Assembly: GCF_008124765.1 (NCBI RefSeq)
Contig: NZ_VNHS01000018.1
Span: 1-64,000, forward strand
Length of the DNA stretch: 64,000 nucleotides
Reading direction: 5' to 3'
Origin: Paenibacillus methanolicus
GTDB lineage: Bacteria; Bacillota; Bacilli; Paenibacillales; Paenibacillaceae
Shown here: in pieces, positions 8,552-17,415 of the stretch
Position numbering within the stretch: the first letter of the stretch is position 1
Layout: every line of letters begins with the position of its first letter
Position numbers and translations under genes: made by a program
The notes under the pieces: model-generated
The model's input: the letters and a program-made list of their open reading frames with translations, nothing else
Databases searched by the model: none
Told to the model about the DNA's origin: nothing

Positions 8552-10009
8552 CTACAGCTGCGGGCGTTGTTGATGGTGATCGGTATACTGCTCGTAGGCG
8601 TGGGCCGCGCGGAGCACGGTCCGCTCGTCGAACGCCTTGCCGATGATTTGCAGACCGATCGGCAGACCGTCCGCGAAACCGCATGGCACGCTGATCGCCG
8701 GCACGCCCGCCAGGCTGACCGGAATCGTCACGATATCGTTCAAATACATCGTGAGCGGGTCGCCGACTTGTTCGCCGATCCGGAAGGCCGGCGTCGGCGC
8801 GGTCGGGCCGATGATGAGGTCGAACTTCTCGAACACCTGGTCGAAGTCTTGCTTGATGAGCGTCCGAACCTTCTGCGCCTTCAAATAATAGGCGTCGTAA
8901 TAACCGGAGCTGAGCGCGTACGTCCCAAGCATGATCCGACGCTTCACTTCCGCGCCGAAGCCCTGGCTGCGGGATTTGCGGTACATATCGATCAGATTGT
9001 CCGGATTGTCCGCGCGCACGCCGTAACGCACGCCGTCAAAACGGGCCAGGTTCGAGGAAGCTTCGGAGGACGCCAGGATGTAGTAAGCGGCCACCGCGTA
9101 CTCCGTATGCGGCAGCGACACTTCTTCCCAAGTCGCGCCAAGGCTCTCGTATACTTTTAGCGCGGCGAGTACCGCTTCTTTCACTTTCGGATCGACGCCT
9201 TGGCCGATGTATTCCTTCGGCACGCCGATGCGAAGTCCTTTCACGTCTCCTGTAAGGGCCGACGTGTAATCGGGAATCTCCACGTTCGCCGAGGTCGAGT
9301 CCATATGATCATATCCGGCAATCGCTTGCAGTACGTAGGCGGAATCTTCGACGTTCTTCGTGATCGGACCGATCTGGTCGAGCGACGACGCGAACGCCAC
9401 GAGACCGAAGCGCGATACGAGGCCGTACGTCGGCTTGAGACCGACAACGCCACAGTACGCGGCAGGCTGGCGAATCGAACCGCCGGTGTCGGAACCGAGC
9501 GAGAAATAAACTTGTCCCGCCGCTACCGCCGCGGCCGAACCGCCGCTGGAGCCGCCAGGCACATAGTCGGTATTCCACGGGTTACGCGTCGGATAATAGC
9601 TGGAGTTCTCGTTCGAGCCGCCCATCGCGAACTCGTCCATGTTCAATTTGCCAATAAGGACGGACTGCGCGGCCTTGAGTTTCTTGACCGCCGTTCCGTC
9701 GTAAATCGGGTCATAGTTGCGCAAGAATTGGCTCGCGCACGTCGTCAGGAGCCCTTCCGTCACCATGTTGTCCTTCAAGCCCGCGGGCAAGCCGAACAAC
9801 AAGCCGCGCTCGCCGCCGGCTGCCAGTTGCTTGTCCAACTCGACCGCGGAAGCGCGCGCTCCTTCTTCATTTAAAGTGAGAAATGCCCGGACCGCCTCGT
9901 CCGTCTGCCCGATCCGGTTGAACGAAGCGTCCACCAAATCCGCTACGGTCAGCTCTTTGCCGACCAGCTTGTTATGTACTTCCTGCAGGCGCATATCGAA
10001 TAAAGCCAA
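8552..10009 (-). CDS. gatA: Asp-tRNA(Asn)/Glu-tRNA(Gln) amidotransferase subunit A
   Basis: 485 residues, full-length amidase-signature glutaminase. The Ser-cisSer-Lys triad is visible: Lys in PAGLKDNMV, the flexible loop [13 protein letters not shown], and the nucleophile region [16 protein letters not shown]. It hydrolyses glutamine and channels ammonia to GatB. The reading frame opens with TTG preceded by GGGAGGAA at good spacing, and the start [15 protein letters not shown] aligns with typical GatA N termini. It lies directly between gatC and gatB. Confidence 0.98.
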   Translation of the reverse strand: MALFDMRLQEVHNKLVGKELTVADLVDASFNRIGQTDEAVRAFLTLNEEGARASAVELDKQLAAGGERGLLFGLPAGLKDNMVTEGLLTTCASQFLRNYDPIYDGTAVKKLKAAQSVLIGKLNMDEFAMGGSNENSSYYPTRNPWNTDYVPGGSSGGSAAAVAAGQVYFSLGSDTGGSIRQPAAYCGVVGLKPTYGLVSRFGLVAFASSLDQIGPITKNVEDSAYVLQAIAGYDHMDSTSANVEIPDYTSALTGDVKGLRIGVPKEYIGQGVDPKVKEAVLAALKVYESLGATWEEVSLPHTEYAVAAYYILASSEASSNLARFDGVRYGVRADNPDNLIDMYRKSRSQGFGAEVKRRIMLGTYALSSGYYDAYYLKAQKVRTLIKQDFDQVFEKFDLIIGPTAPTPAFRIGEQVGDPLTMYLNDIVTIPVSLAGVPAISVPCGFADGLPIGLQIIGKAFDERTVLRAAHAYEQYTDHHQQRPQL

Positions 10010-10087
10010 CAGTCGTTCCTCCCTTCAGCAATCGCCGCATGCCGCACTAGCCGCACGCCGCGTCTTCTTCCGCATCTTGATGCCGTG

Positions 10088-10375
10088 CTATTCCAATACG
10101 GCCGGTACTTTGAACTGCCCGTCCTCTTCGTCCGGCGCGTTCTTCAGCGCGGTCTCGTTCGACACGGATTCGCGATTCTCGTCTTCGCGCATGACGTTCG
10201 TCACCGGAAGCACGTGGCTCGTCGGTTCGATGCCTTCCGTATCCAGCTGGTTCAGCTTCTCCGCATATTTCAAAATCGCGTTCAACTGACCGGTGAACTG
10301 CTCTTTCTCCTGCTCCGTCAGCTCCAGCCGCGCTAATTTGGCAACATGCTCAACGTCTTTCAGCGTAATGCTCAT
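10088..10375 (-). CDS. gatC: Asp-tRNA(Asn)/Glu-tRNA(Gln) amidotransferase subunit C
   Basis: 95 residues, the normal GatC length. The N-terminal helix SITLKDVEHVAKLARLEL and the C-terminal DGQFKVPAVLE tail are family hallmarks. GatC wraps around GatA and GatB and stabilises the complex. It is the first gene of the operon, with a GGGAGGGG ribosome site. Confidence 0.97.
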   Translation of the reverse strand: MSITLKDVEHVAKLARLELTEQEKEQFTGQLNAILKYAEKLNQLDTEGIEPTSHVLPVTNVMREDENRESVSNETALKNAPDEEDGQFKVPAVLE

Positions 10376-10465
10376 GGGCTAATGCCCCTCCCTTTCCAGC
10401 CTTTATGCTCGCATTCTTCATATTATAGCGTAATGGTCCGTGCAAACTCAACGAATTTAGGGTCG

Positions 10466-11209
10466 TTAAAGCGTCATCAAGCCCGAGATTAACGTCCACA
10501 TTCCGGAGCAGGTCAAGAATAGGAGGACAAGCCGTTTGAACGCGGATTCCGCAACTTTGCCCGCTAGCGATATGCCGATTACGACGCCCGCGAGCATCCC
10601 CGGTATGCCGGCGAGGCAGCCGCGAAGCACTTCGACCGTCAGCAGGCCTTGGCCGAAGTAAACCGCCACCGTGACGATGTTGAGGGCTAGCGCGAAGAAC
10701 GTCAGATTCGCCCGGAAACGCATTTTGTCCATGCCGCTGGCGGATAGAAACAGCGCGACCGGCGGGCCGCTGAGCGAAATGCTCCCGTTCAGCACGCCGC
10801 TGAGCGCGCCCGTCAGCGGATAGGACAGCCTGGTGCCGCGGATCGGAAATGAAGCGCCGCGCAGCTGAATGATCGCGAAGGCGCAGACGAGCAAGCCCGC
10901 GGCCAGCTTCAAAACGGCGGCAGGCGCGACGGCAAGCAACCAAGCGCCGAGCGGCACGGCGGCAAAGCTCGAGCCGATGAGCAGCCACATGCCGCCTAAT
11001 TGCACATGCCGGCGGACCGGCGCTAAAATCGCAATATTCGTGAGCAAGCTTAAAATCACGACGACGACGACCGCGGACTTCATGCCGAGCGAAGCGCCCA
11101 GCAGGGGCATCGCTATGAGCGCAAACCCGAAGCCCGTCAACCCTTGCGCGATGCCAGCCGCGGCCGTAATCAGAAACGTGATCAATAGCCAGTACAACGA
11201 AGCTTCCAT
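10466..11209 (-). CDS. TSUP (TauE/SafE) family permease
   Basis: 247 residues with about seven or eight membrane helices and the family repeat pattern: AAAGIAQGLTGFGFALIAMPLL near the N terminus and GALSGVLNGSISLSGPPVALFL in the second half. TauE/SafE proteins move sulfite, sulfoacetate or related anions. The substrate cannot be told, as no sulfur-metabolism gene is adjacent. It stands alone between gatC and an SDR gene. Confidence 0.85.
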   Translation of the reverse strand: MEASLYWLLITFLITAAAGIAQGLTGFGFALIAMPLLGASLGMKSAVVVVVILSLLTNIAILAPVRRHVQLGGMWLLIGSSFAAVPLGAWLLAVAPAAVLKLAAGLLVCAFAIIQLRGASFPIRGTRLSYPLTGALSGVLNGSISLSGPPVALFLSASGMDKMRFRANLTFFALALNIVTVAVYFGQGLLTVEVLRGCLAGIPGMLAGVVIGISLAGKVAESAFKRLVLLFLTCSGMWTLISGLMTL

Positions 11210-11350
11210 GATGAACGATTCTCCTTTAGATTGACGAGGTCATACAATAATATAAAAATCTTAAACCGGTTAACTAGTCTCTTCAATCTTGAATTCAAGC
11301 ATGCCGGGTATAAAAATAAGGTTGTTCTTCCGAGGATGACGAATAAATAA

Positions 11351-11378
11351 AGGAGCCTGGCTTGAAAGCCAAACTCCT
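11351..11378 (-). terminator. intrinsic terminator of the SDR gene
   Basis: Stem AGGAG-TGGCTT / AAGCCA-CTCCT with small bulges, followed in the minus direction by TTTATTTATT. It is placed 35 bases after the SDR stop at 11413. Confidence 0.75.
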
Positions 11379-11412
11379 ATCTACGCTCCTATGCGATTCC
11401 ATACAGAAAACG

Positions 11413-12177
11413 TTACAGATGGGTACCTCCGCTCGCATCGATGCATTGGCCGGTAATCCATCTGCTGTCCGGCGAAGCCAAAAATGCCGCGATGTCCGCG
11501 ATATCAGCCGGTTCGCCCCATCTGCCGAAAATCGAATAATTCGCCCCTGCCGCTCTGCCATCCGGGTCATTCAGCATCGACGCGTTCATGTCGGTCGCGA
11601 CGAAGCCGGGCTGAATCGCGTTAATCGTAATGCCGCGCGCCGCAAGCTGGGTCGCGAGCGAGAGCGTCAGCGCGTTGATCGCGCCTTTCGTCATGCTGTA
11701 CGCCGGAATAACCGGTAGCGAGATTCGCGTGACGGCAGAGGACAGGTTAATGATTCGGCCGTTATTCCGGAGTCTGGGCAGCGCTTGCTGAACGAGAAAG
11801 AACGGCGCTTTCACATTCAAGCCGACCACCTCGTCGAATTGACGCTCCGTCGTGTCCTCGATGTTCGCTACTAATCCCACGCCGGCGTTATTAACGAGGA
11901 TATCCAACTTCGCGTCCCCCGTTCCGGCGCGCAACGCGTCATCCAACTGCTCGTATAGCCGCCCGACGCCATCCAATGCGCCGAGCTCGGCCCCCACCGC
12001 GAAAGCCGTCCCGCCTTCCCGGGTTATTTCGCGAACGACCTCCTCGGCCGCATCGCTTCCCCGTCCGTAATGAACCGCTACGAGCGCGCCTTCCTTCGCC
12101 AGCCGTATCGCGATGGCACGCCCGATTCCCCGGCTTGCGCCCGTCACGAGCGCCGTCTTCCCTTGCAAATTTTTCAT
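11413..12177 (-). CDS. SDR family NAD(P)-dependent oxidoreductase
   Basis: 254-residue classical short-chain dehydrogenase/reductase. The cofactor motif is TGASRGIGRAI at residues 12-22, with NNAGVG, the catalytic Ser in INLSSAVTRIS, the YSMTK (YxxxK) pair, and a C-terminal WITGQCIDASGGTHL. The absence of an acidic residue at the end of beta-2 (VHYGRGSD) suggests NADP(H), an inference. The substrate is unknown. It is a single gene with an AGGAGATGAAGG ribosome site and its own terminator. Confidence 0.9.
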   Translation of the reverse strand: MKNLQGKTALVTGASRGIGRAIAIRLAKEGALVAVHYGRGSDAAEEVVREITREGGTAFAVGAELGALDGVGRLYEQLDDALRAGTGDAKLDILVNNAGVGLVANIEDTTERQFDEVVGLNVKAPFFLVQQALPRLRNNGRIINLSSAVTRISLPVIPAYSMTKGAINALTLSLATQLAARGITINAIQPGFVATDMNASMLNDPDGRAAGANYSIFGRWGEPADIADIAAFLASPDSRWITGQCIDASGGTHL

Positions 12178-12572
12178 CCGCCTTCATCTCCTCTTCTTGT
12201 TCTCATCTCCAGTTGTACCATGAGACGGATTTCGAAAAGTTGCTCTCCCATTCGGGGAGCACGGCGGTGCTCATGAGCAAAAAGAAGCGCGGTTATGATT
12301 GTACGTGAAGGCAGCCAAGGCAAGGGGTCGAAGCGGGCCATCCCTTAGATGAGGGAAAAGACGCGGCTTTTGGGGGACAAGCATGGATGATTCGGCCGGT
12401 AAACGAGTCTATCGCTATTCAGCAAACGCTCAGCTAACATTCACCTTTCCCTTAGGTTGCGTTCACTTTGACTTAAGGTTAGGCGGCCATAATGAGTCTT
12501 GTAAGGACGAGCAACACGAACAACGCCGACGATGACGATAACAAAAACCAGACTGCCTAGGAGGAATTCAAT
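12178..12572. other. 395-base intergenic region
   Basis: Divergent space between the SDR gene (-) and the secreted protein gene (+). It must hold promoters for both. A TTGACT box is present near 12471, but no -10 element at standard spacing is clear. No open frame with a ribosome site was found. Confidence 0.6.
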
Positions 12573-13415
12573 ATGAACAAGTACATGAAAACCGTAGGTA
12601 TGACCGCCGCTCTCGCCGTGATGATCCCGCTCAGCGCCTATGCCGCTACAAGCACGACAACGACGACGTCGACCGACGCGAAAACGAGCGTATCCGGCAC
12701 GACGGCTGCCACGGCCGCGAAGCCTGGCCATGAAGGACGCGGCGGCAAAGGCGGTTTCGGCGGGGCGAAATTCGTCTCCGACGAGGTGCTCGCGCTGCTT
12801 AAGCTTGACCGCGCGGCGCTGCAGGAAAAGCTCGCCGCAGGCAGCACGCTTGCCGAAATCGCGACTGCTCAGGGCGTCACCGAAGAACAGCTGAAAGCGG
12901 CGCTTACTTCCGCATTCGAAGCGCGTCAAGCGGAAGAGAAGTCGAACTTCACGTCGAACCTCGATACGTACATCTCGAGCAAGCAGACGATGCCAGAAGG
13001 CGGTAAAGCGTTCGGCCACGGCTTCGGCGGCAACCAGCTCGCCACGGTGGCAACGGCGCTCGGCCTGACCGAGGATGCGCTGAAAGAACAGCTCGCAGCC
13101 GGCAAAACGATCGCGGCGCTCGCGACCGAGAAAGGCGTCGACGCTGCGACGATCATTACGAAAGTCCAGGCGGCCATCGACGCGCAAATCGACCAAGCCG
13201 TGACGGACGGCAAGTTGACGAGCGAGCAAGCGACTGGGCAAAAGGCCAAATCCGCCGAAATGGCGACAAGCATCGTGAACGGCGAATTCGCGGGCAAAGG
13301 CTTCGGCGGCGGACGCGGCCACGGCGGGCCTCGCGGAGACAAAGGCCAAGCGCCATCGGGAACGACCAGCGGCCAAAGCGGCACGACGACTTCGACGACC
13401 GGCACATCGGCTTAA
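12573..13415 (+). CDS. secreted low-complexity protein with two helical repeats
   Basis: 280 residues with a clear signal peptide (MNKYMKTVGMTAALAVMIPLSAYA). After a Thr-rich stretch come two related repeats: LLKLDRAALQEKLAAGSTLAEIATAQGV (broken here as LDRAALQEKLAAG then TLAEIA) near 85-115, and LGLTEDALKEQLAAGKTIAALA near 165-190. The C terminus is Gly/Thr/Ser-rich and probably disordered. An AGGAGGAATTCAAT site sits directly before the ATG. The mirror frame on the other strand is open for 335 codons but lacks these features. Proteins of this kind occur in Paenibacillus without assigned function; the repeats resemble small helical units that could assemble in the wall. Confidence 0.8.
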   Translation: MNKYMKTVGMTAALAVMIPLSAYAATSTTTTTSTDAKTSVSGTTAATAAKPGHEGRGGKGGFGGAKFVSDEVLALLKLDRAALQEKLAAGSTLAEIATAQGVTEEQLKAALTSAFEARQAEEKSNFTSNLDTYISSKQTMPEGGKAFGHGFGGNQLATVATALGLTEDALKEQLAAGKTIAALATEKGVDAATIITKVQAAIDAQIDQAVTDGKLTSEQATGQKAKSAEMATSIVNGEFAGKGFGGGRGHGGPRGDKGQAPSGTTSGQSGTTTSTTGTSA

Positions 13416-13505
13416 GCGCTTTTGGCCTAAACACGACAGCATAAACAAACAAGAAGCCCTGCCAAATTGGCGGGGCTCTACGCGGTTGTTCCGGCACGCT
13501 CAAAA

Positions 13506-13540
13506 ATAAAAAAGACGCCCGAAATCTATCGGACGCCCTC
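13506..13540 (-). terminator. intrinsic terminator of the IDEAL-domain gene
   Basis: Nine-pair stem with G-U pairs (GGCGTCCGA / TCGGGCGTC), followed in the minus direction by TTTTTTATTTTT, just after the stop at 13553. Confidence 0.8.
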
Positions 13541-13552
13541 CCTATCACTCGT

Positions 13553-13933
13553 CTAAATCCACGCCTTCAAATGAATCTGACGAATAAAATCTTCCTTCGT
13601 CTGCACTTCGTTGTCGCCAACGGCCGCTTCTTCCGGCTGCTCTCCGCCGTTCATGATCCGCCGGAACAGCTCCTCGTTATGGGTCGCCAGCGCAAAGTCG
13701 ATCAACGCTTCGCGCTCGATCCGCTCGGCCTCCAGCGTCAGCAGCACTTCCTCGAGCTCCACGTCCTCGGCCGGCACGTAGAAATTGCGGTTCAACTTCG
13801 GCACCCGGACGACGTAATCGAAAGCATTGTCCGCGTTGCGGTCGAAAGCGATAATATATCCATACTCCCCGATCGGGAGGTTCTGTTCAAACGTATCGGA
13901 AACAACGACGATCTTCTGCCCCAATTTGAGCAT
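13553..13933 (-). CDS. IDEAL domain-containing protein
   Basis: 126 residues, cytoplasmic. The first 60 residues form a compact beta region beginning MLKLGQKIVVVSDTFEQNLPIGEYGYIIAFD. Residues about 70-95 (EREALIDFALATHNEELF) match the short IDEAL domain found in Firmicute regulatory proteins such as ComK-inhibitor-like and YpiB-type proteins. The tail is acidic. Function unknown. It is a single gene with its own terminator, convergent with the secreted protein gene. Confidence 0.7.
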   Translation of the reverse strand: MLKLGQKIVVVSDTFEQNLPIGEYGYIIAFDRNADNAFDYVVRVPKLNRNFYVPAEDVELEEVLLTLEAERIEREALIDFALATHNEELFRRIMNGGEQPEEAAVGDNEVQTKEDFIRQIHLKAWI

Positions 13934-14057
13934 ATCCGCACCCCTGCCTCTACTAGCTCGTTTCTATTCTTCTATCCTACTAGAAAATAGCAGGGAAGTC
14001 CAACTCCGATGGGAATTTGCAGAAATGCGCGGCGAGAGGCGGAAGGCGGTATCGCCA

Positions 14058-14825
14058 TCAGGTAAAACGACCGAATTTGACAGCTGCCGCCAGCGAGACG
14101 AATAGGAGCGAAATGGCAGCGATGAGCGGCGCCCAGCCATAGGCGGGCCAGCCTTCTCCGGCTAATACGCGCGATGCCAAACCCGGGAGCGCGCCTGGAC
14201 TCCAATGCAGCTCGTCCGGAAAGGCGCCCGTCAATAATACGACGACCACGGCAGCCGCCAGCGAGACGAATGCAGCCGCCGCGCCGCTGCCCAGAAACGC
14301 GCTCAAAGCCAACGTCATCGTAATCAAGACGCACGTCCAAATCATGAATATAATCAGCGCGAGCAGCGCATCCTTCCATGACACGGAGCCGAAAAGCGCG
14401 GACGTATAATACAACGCCGCCCCATATCCGGCTGCGACCGCGATGGAGGTCAACGAAAGCAGCGCCGCCCATTTGCTGGTCACGTACGCTGTAGGCGAGA
14501 CGGGTTTGACCAGCGTCATGATCGCGGTCCCGGCAATCCGCTCCCCGGAGACGGCGCCCATTCCGGCCAGGGCGAGCACGAGGAGACCGAGAAGACCGAA
14601 TTGCTGCAGCGTCTGCGCCAGCACTTCAAAGGCTTGCGGAGTCGGTATCTCGATGAGCGCGCCAGCCGGCATACCGCCCGAGCGCGCGATGATCTCCGGC
14701 ATGAAGTACATCGCCACCGGCTGCGAACCGCCTAATAGGAGGAACACGGCCGGCACCCATAACAGTTTGTAACTCCGCAGCAGCTCTCGCCATTCCTTCC
14801 GTACCAGCACCCACCAAACCGTCAT
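14058..14825 (-). CDS. yxlG: ABC-2 type permease, YxlG-like (SigY operon)
   Basis: 255 residues with six predicted membrane helices, beginning MTVWWVLVRKEWRELLRSYK and carrying GAVSGERIAGTAIMTLVKPVS, the typical pattern of ABC-2 export permeases. Its ATG overlaps the stop of the ATPase gene by ATGA (14822-14825), indicating translational coupling, so the 68-codon longer frame is rejected. It is the last gene of the six-gene operon in the B. subtilis sigY-yxlCDEFG order; the YxlFG substrate is unknown. Confidence 0.88.
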   Translation of the reverse strand: MTVWWVLVRKEWRELLRSYKLLWVPAVFLLLGGSQPVAMYFMPEIIARSGGMPAGALIEIPTPQAFEVLAQTLQQFGLLGLLVLALAGMGAVSGERIAGTAIMTLVKPVSPTAYVTSKWAALLSLTSIAVAAGYGAALYYTSALFGSVSWKDALLALIIFMIWTCVLITMTLALSAFLGSGAAAAFVSLAAAVVVVLLTGAFPDELHWSPGALPGLASRVLAGEGWPAYGWAPLIAAISLLFVSLAAAVKFGRFT

Positions 14826-15754
14826 TCCGCCACCGCCTTCATAAAGATATCTTCCAGCGACATTTGCCCTATATCCAGCCGCGTGATTCGCACGCCCGCT
14901 CGGGCGATGTCCAGCAGAAGCGCCTCCCGCGCCGCTTCCAAGTCCCGCACGACCAGACGCATGCCGCGTTCGACCCGATCGGCGTTCAAGACGTCCGCCT
15001 TCGTCCCTTGCAGCCAACGTTCCATCCAACCGCGGGACGCTTCATCGTTCTCCGTCTCCACGACAATAACCGGTTGTCTGTTCCGATCGCGCACTTCGGA
15101 TAACGGCCCGGATTCGACCAGTTCGCCTTGACGTAAAATGAGGATGTCGTCGCACAGCGCCTCGGCATCGTGCAACACATGCGTGGAATAAAGCACGGTC
15201 GTCTCGCGTTTGATATCCCGGAGCAGCGCCATGACTTCACGCCTGCCAATCGGGTCCAGCGCGGACATCGGCTCGTCCAGAATGAGCAGCTTGGGACGAT
15301 GAATGAGCGCCTGCGCAATCCCTAGCCGCTGCTTCATGCCGCCGGAATAGCCCCCGATCCGCTCCCGGGCGGCATCGGCCAACCCGACGCGAGCAAGCAA
15401 TTCCTCCGCCGCTCCGGACGCGGCTTTGCGCGTCAGCCCGCAAAGGCGGCCGGCATAGATCATATATTCGCGACCGCTCATCCACGCATAGAAGGCCGGA
15501 TGCTGCGGCAAATAACCGATCGAGCGCCGCGGATCCGAATCGCTCGCATCGCCAAGCAGACGAATCTGTCCGGATGAAGGCCGAAGCAAGCCCGCGAGCA
15601 TTTGAATCGTCGTTGTTTTGCCCGCGCCGTTCGGACCGAGCAGCGCCGTGCACCTCATTTTACTGAGCGTAAAATTTACGGATTCAACCACCGTTTTAGC
15701 GTCATAACGCTTCGTCAGCGCCGTTACGTTCAACACATCCCCGCCTCTCATCAT
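14822..15754 (-). CDS. yxlF: ABC transporter ATP-binding protein, YxlF-like
   Basis: About 310 residues. It has Walker A LLGPNGAGKTTT, a Q-loop in IGYLPQHPAFYAWM, the ABC signature GGYSGGMKQRLG, Walker B LLILDEPMSALD and an H-loop in LYSTHVLHDAE. The C-terminal 80 residues form an accessory region. The chosen ATG (15754) overlaps the stop of the upstream small membrane gene by ATGA, with GGAAGG upstream, so translation is coupled; the longest frame would start 85 codons earlier inside that gene. It pairs with the permease at 14058. Confidence 0.92.
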   Translation of the reverse strand: MMRGGDVLNVTALTKRYDAKTVVESVNFTLSKMRCTALLGPNGAGKTTTIQMLAGLLRPSSGQIRLLGDASDSDPRRSIGYLPQHPAFYAWMSGREYMIYAGRLCGLTRKAASGAAEELLARVGLADAARERIGGYSGGMKQRLGIAQALIHRPKLLILDEPMSALDPIGRREVMALLRDIKRETTVLYSTHVLHDAEALCDDILILRQGELVESGPLSEVRDRNRQPVIVVETENDEASRGWMERWLQGTKADVLNADRVERGMRLVVRDLEAAREALLLDIARAGVRITRLDIGQMSLEDIFMKAVAE

Positions 15755-15957
15755 CGGCTTGAACGCCTTCCTGCCGCGAAAAACAAGACAGGTCCGAGCA
15801 CGTTCCCGAATACGATGATCAGCATCCATACCCACTTCGGCCCGCGCGTCTCCACAGCTCTCGCGCAACCGATTAACGCCGTTACGATGAGAATTAGCTG
15901 CAGCCCCAACAAGGGGGCAATGATCGCCCACAATCGCGAATCCAACATCTCGTTCAT
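15751..15957 (-). CDS. yxlE: small membrane protein with PLDc N-terminal-like domain, YxlE-like
   Basis: 68 residues, two membrane helices with the intervening pattern RGPKWVWMLIIVFGNVLGPVLFF, as in the phospholipase D N-terminal (PLDc_N) family to which B. subtilis YxlE belongs. The ATG at 15957 has GGAG at 9-base spacing; a GTG two codons upstream is too close to it. Its position between yxlD and yxlF matches the B. subtilis operon. Confidence 0.85.
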   Translation of the reverse strand: MNEMLDSRLWAIIAPLLGLQLILIVTALIGCARAVETRGPKWVWMLIIVFGNVLGPVLFFAAGRRSSR

Positions 15958-16015
15958 AGCCACACGCTCCTTCGCTTATTTGTGATTTAAGGTGATTAGC
16001 GTACTGCATCGTCTC

Positions 16016-16240
16016 TTATTCGCGATGGCGCCTAGGTCTCGGCCAGCCTTTACGCACGACGATCCAATAAATAATAAACGGCATCGGGATTTGGATCAGT
16101 CCCCACAATCCCCAAAACCACGGAAACCGGCTCCGCCGCTTCGCGTCGATGAACAGCCACGTCGATTGACACAGCGCCGCGGCGCCGATCAGCACCAGCA
16201 GCCAGACCGGAACGCCCCCGAGTTTCTCTAAGTCCTCCAT
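16016..16240 (-). CDS. yxlD: small membrane protein, YxlD-like
   Basis: 74 residues with two hydrophobic segments (about 11-30 and 40-61) and a basic C terminus. AAGGAGGAGG lies directly before the ATG, and the gene overlaps the end of yxlC by 13 bases. By position it corresponds to YxlD, which with YxlC restrains SigY in B. subtilis. The pattern RSRFPWFWGLWGLIQIP also resembles the PLDc_N type, so it and the next gene may be related. Confidence 0.8.
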   Translation of the reverse strand: MEDLEKLGGVPVWLLVLIGAAALCQSTWLFIDAKRRSRFPWFWGLWGLIQIPMPFIIYWIVVRKGWPRPRRHRE

Positions 16241-16662
16241 TCGCCCGCCTCCTCCTTCGACCGCACGCCGGTCGCGACGAACGCGATAGCCGCCACGAAT
16301 ACCGTCGCTTGCAAGATGACGAACCCGATTATGCTGCTCTCGACCACCAGGACCATCAACGAGAGAATGAGCGCCGCCACGGCCCAGAAGGCAAACAAAT
16401 CGCGCCATAAACGATTGCGGCTGCGCGCGCGTTGCTCCCCGACGAGCTGCTCGAATGCGGCCATCGGCGGAAGCGGCGGCTCGATGCGGGCATCCCACCG
16501 CTCCAGCGCGGCGGTTAGTTCTTGTTCCATCCCTTCCCATTGCGCCTCGGCCGGGGTCGTCGTTTCGACTAACCGACTATTGTCATCGTGTACGGATCCA
16601 TTCGAGCCGGTCTTACGCGGCTTCTCGGCCTGAACGTCCTTATCCTTGCGCTCCTTCGTCAT
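16228..16662 (-). CDS. yxlC: SigY anti-sigma regulator, YxlC-like
   Basis: 144 residues: a charged cytoplasmic N-terminal half with a helical segment (WEGMEQELTAALERWDARIEPPLPP) and two C-terminal membrane helices (about 92-110 and 113-131). That arrangement and its place right after sigY, with a 4-base ATGA overlap, fit the YxlC anti-sigma factor. The sequence itself is not strongly conserved, so the call leans on context. Confidence 0.8.
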   Translation of the reverse strand: MTKERKDKDVQAEKPRKTGSNGSVHDDNSRLVETTTPAEAQWEGMEQELTAALERWDARIEPPLPPMAAFEQLVGEQRARSRNRLWRDLFAFWAVAALILSLMVLVVESSIIGFVILQATVFVAAIAFVATGVRSKEEAGEWRT

Positions 16663-17198
16663 CGTCCCAGCTCCTTTCGCAATTGTTTCAGGCCGTTATG
16701 CAGCCTCGATTTGACCGTGCCGAGCGGAATGTCGAGCAGCGTCGCGATCTCGTCGTATGCATAACCGTAATAGTATTTCAGCAAGACCGGTACCCGAATA
16801 TCGTAACTGAGCGTGCCGAGCGCCTCGAGCATCTCCGGCCATTCCTCCTGCCGCAGCGCCGTCTCGAAGCGAATCGCCTGCAGCGCCTGCTCGCCGGTCT
16901 GCCACTTGCGCTCCCGCTGCTTCTTGCGCATTTCGTCCATATAGAGCCGAGTGCCGATCGTGATCAGCCACGTGGAAAATTTGGATTTGCGCTGGAACGT
17001 GCCGATCCGCTCGATCGCCTTCACCATCGTCTCCTGTACCAAATCCTCCGTCATCGCCTTGTGCATCGTCACTTTGAGGAGATAGCGGTAGAGCAGCGCG
17101 TAGTTGTCCCGCAGCAGCCTGGCCAGCGCCTGTTCGTCGCCGCGGACCGCAAGTTTCACCGCCGTCTCTTCGTCCATCGTCCCCGCGATTGCATCCAT
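16659..17198 (-). CDS. sigY: ECF RNA polymerase sigma factor SigY
   Basis: About 179 residues. Sigma region 2 is clear (TEDLVQETMVKAIERIGTFQ, then KFSTWLITIGTRLYMDEMRKK), as is region 4 (YAYDEIATLLDIPLGTVKSRLHNGLKQLR). The start at 17198 (MDAIAGTMDEETAVKLA) has AAGGGGAGG ahead; the frame is open 20 codons further but that segment contains the promoter. All six genes of sigY-yxlCDEFG follow in order with overlaps. An auto-regulatory promoter is predicted just upstream. Confidence 0.9.
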   Translation of the reverse strand: MDAIAGTMDEETAVKLAVRGDEQALARLLRDNYALLYRYLLKVTMHKAMTEDLVQETMVKAIERIGTFQRKSKFSTWLITIGTRLYMDEMRKKQRERKWQTGEQALQAIRFETALRQEEWPEMLEALGTLSYDIRVPVLLKYYYGYAYDEIATLLDIPLGTVKSRLHNGLKQLRKELGR

Positions 17199-17231
17199 GC
17201 GCGCCTCCCCTTTCTCTCTGTCTGGCCATGT

Positions 17232-17257
17232 GACGCTTAGGTGTTCGAAAATGTTCA
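17232..17257 (-). promoter_or_regulatory. predicted SigY autoregulatory promoter
   Basis: On the minus strand TGAACA (17252-17257) is followed after 16 bases by CGTC (17232-17235). This fits the ECF pattern reported for SigY autoregulation in B. subtilis (TGAACG, about 16 bases, CGTC) with one -35 mismatch. Its position, 34 bases before the sigY ATG, is right for a promoter. Confidence 0.7.
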
Positions 17258-17371
17258 CGACCCCGGCGAAATTATTTTCGAGTTTCTTTCGTCGTCCTTC
17301 AGTATAACGGATGATACCTACTTTGCCTTGCCTGCGTTCGTCCGCTGTTCATTAGTCTTGCCCTCCAACAG

Positions 17372-17396
17372 AAAAAGAGCGGCCCCGGGGCCGCTC
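17372..17396 (-). terminator. intrinsic terminator of the DUF1232 gene
   Basis: A 20-base perfect palindrome (GAGCGGCCCC / GGGGCCGCTC) followed in the minus direction by five T, 20 bases after the stop at 17416. Confidence 0.85.
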
Positions 17397-17415
17397 GCGC
17401 GTCGCTGCTTTCCTA

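Noticed and set aside
12441-13448. 335-codon minus-strand frame opposite the secreted repeat protein
   Set aside because: Arg/Ala-rich mirror frame of a GC-rich gene; no ribosome site or domain, whereas the plus strand has a signal peptide and AGGAGG.
14826-15029. Longer start for the YxlG permease
   Set aside because: The extra 68 codons overlap the end of the ATPase gene and are Arg/Gly-rich; the ATGA overlap start is preferred.
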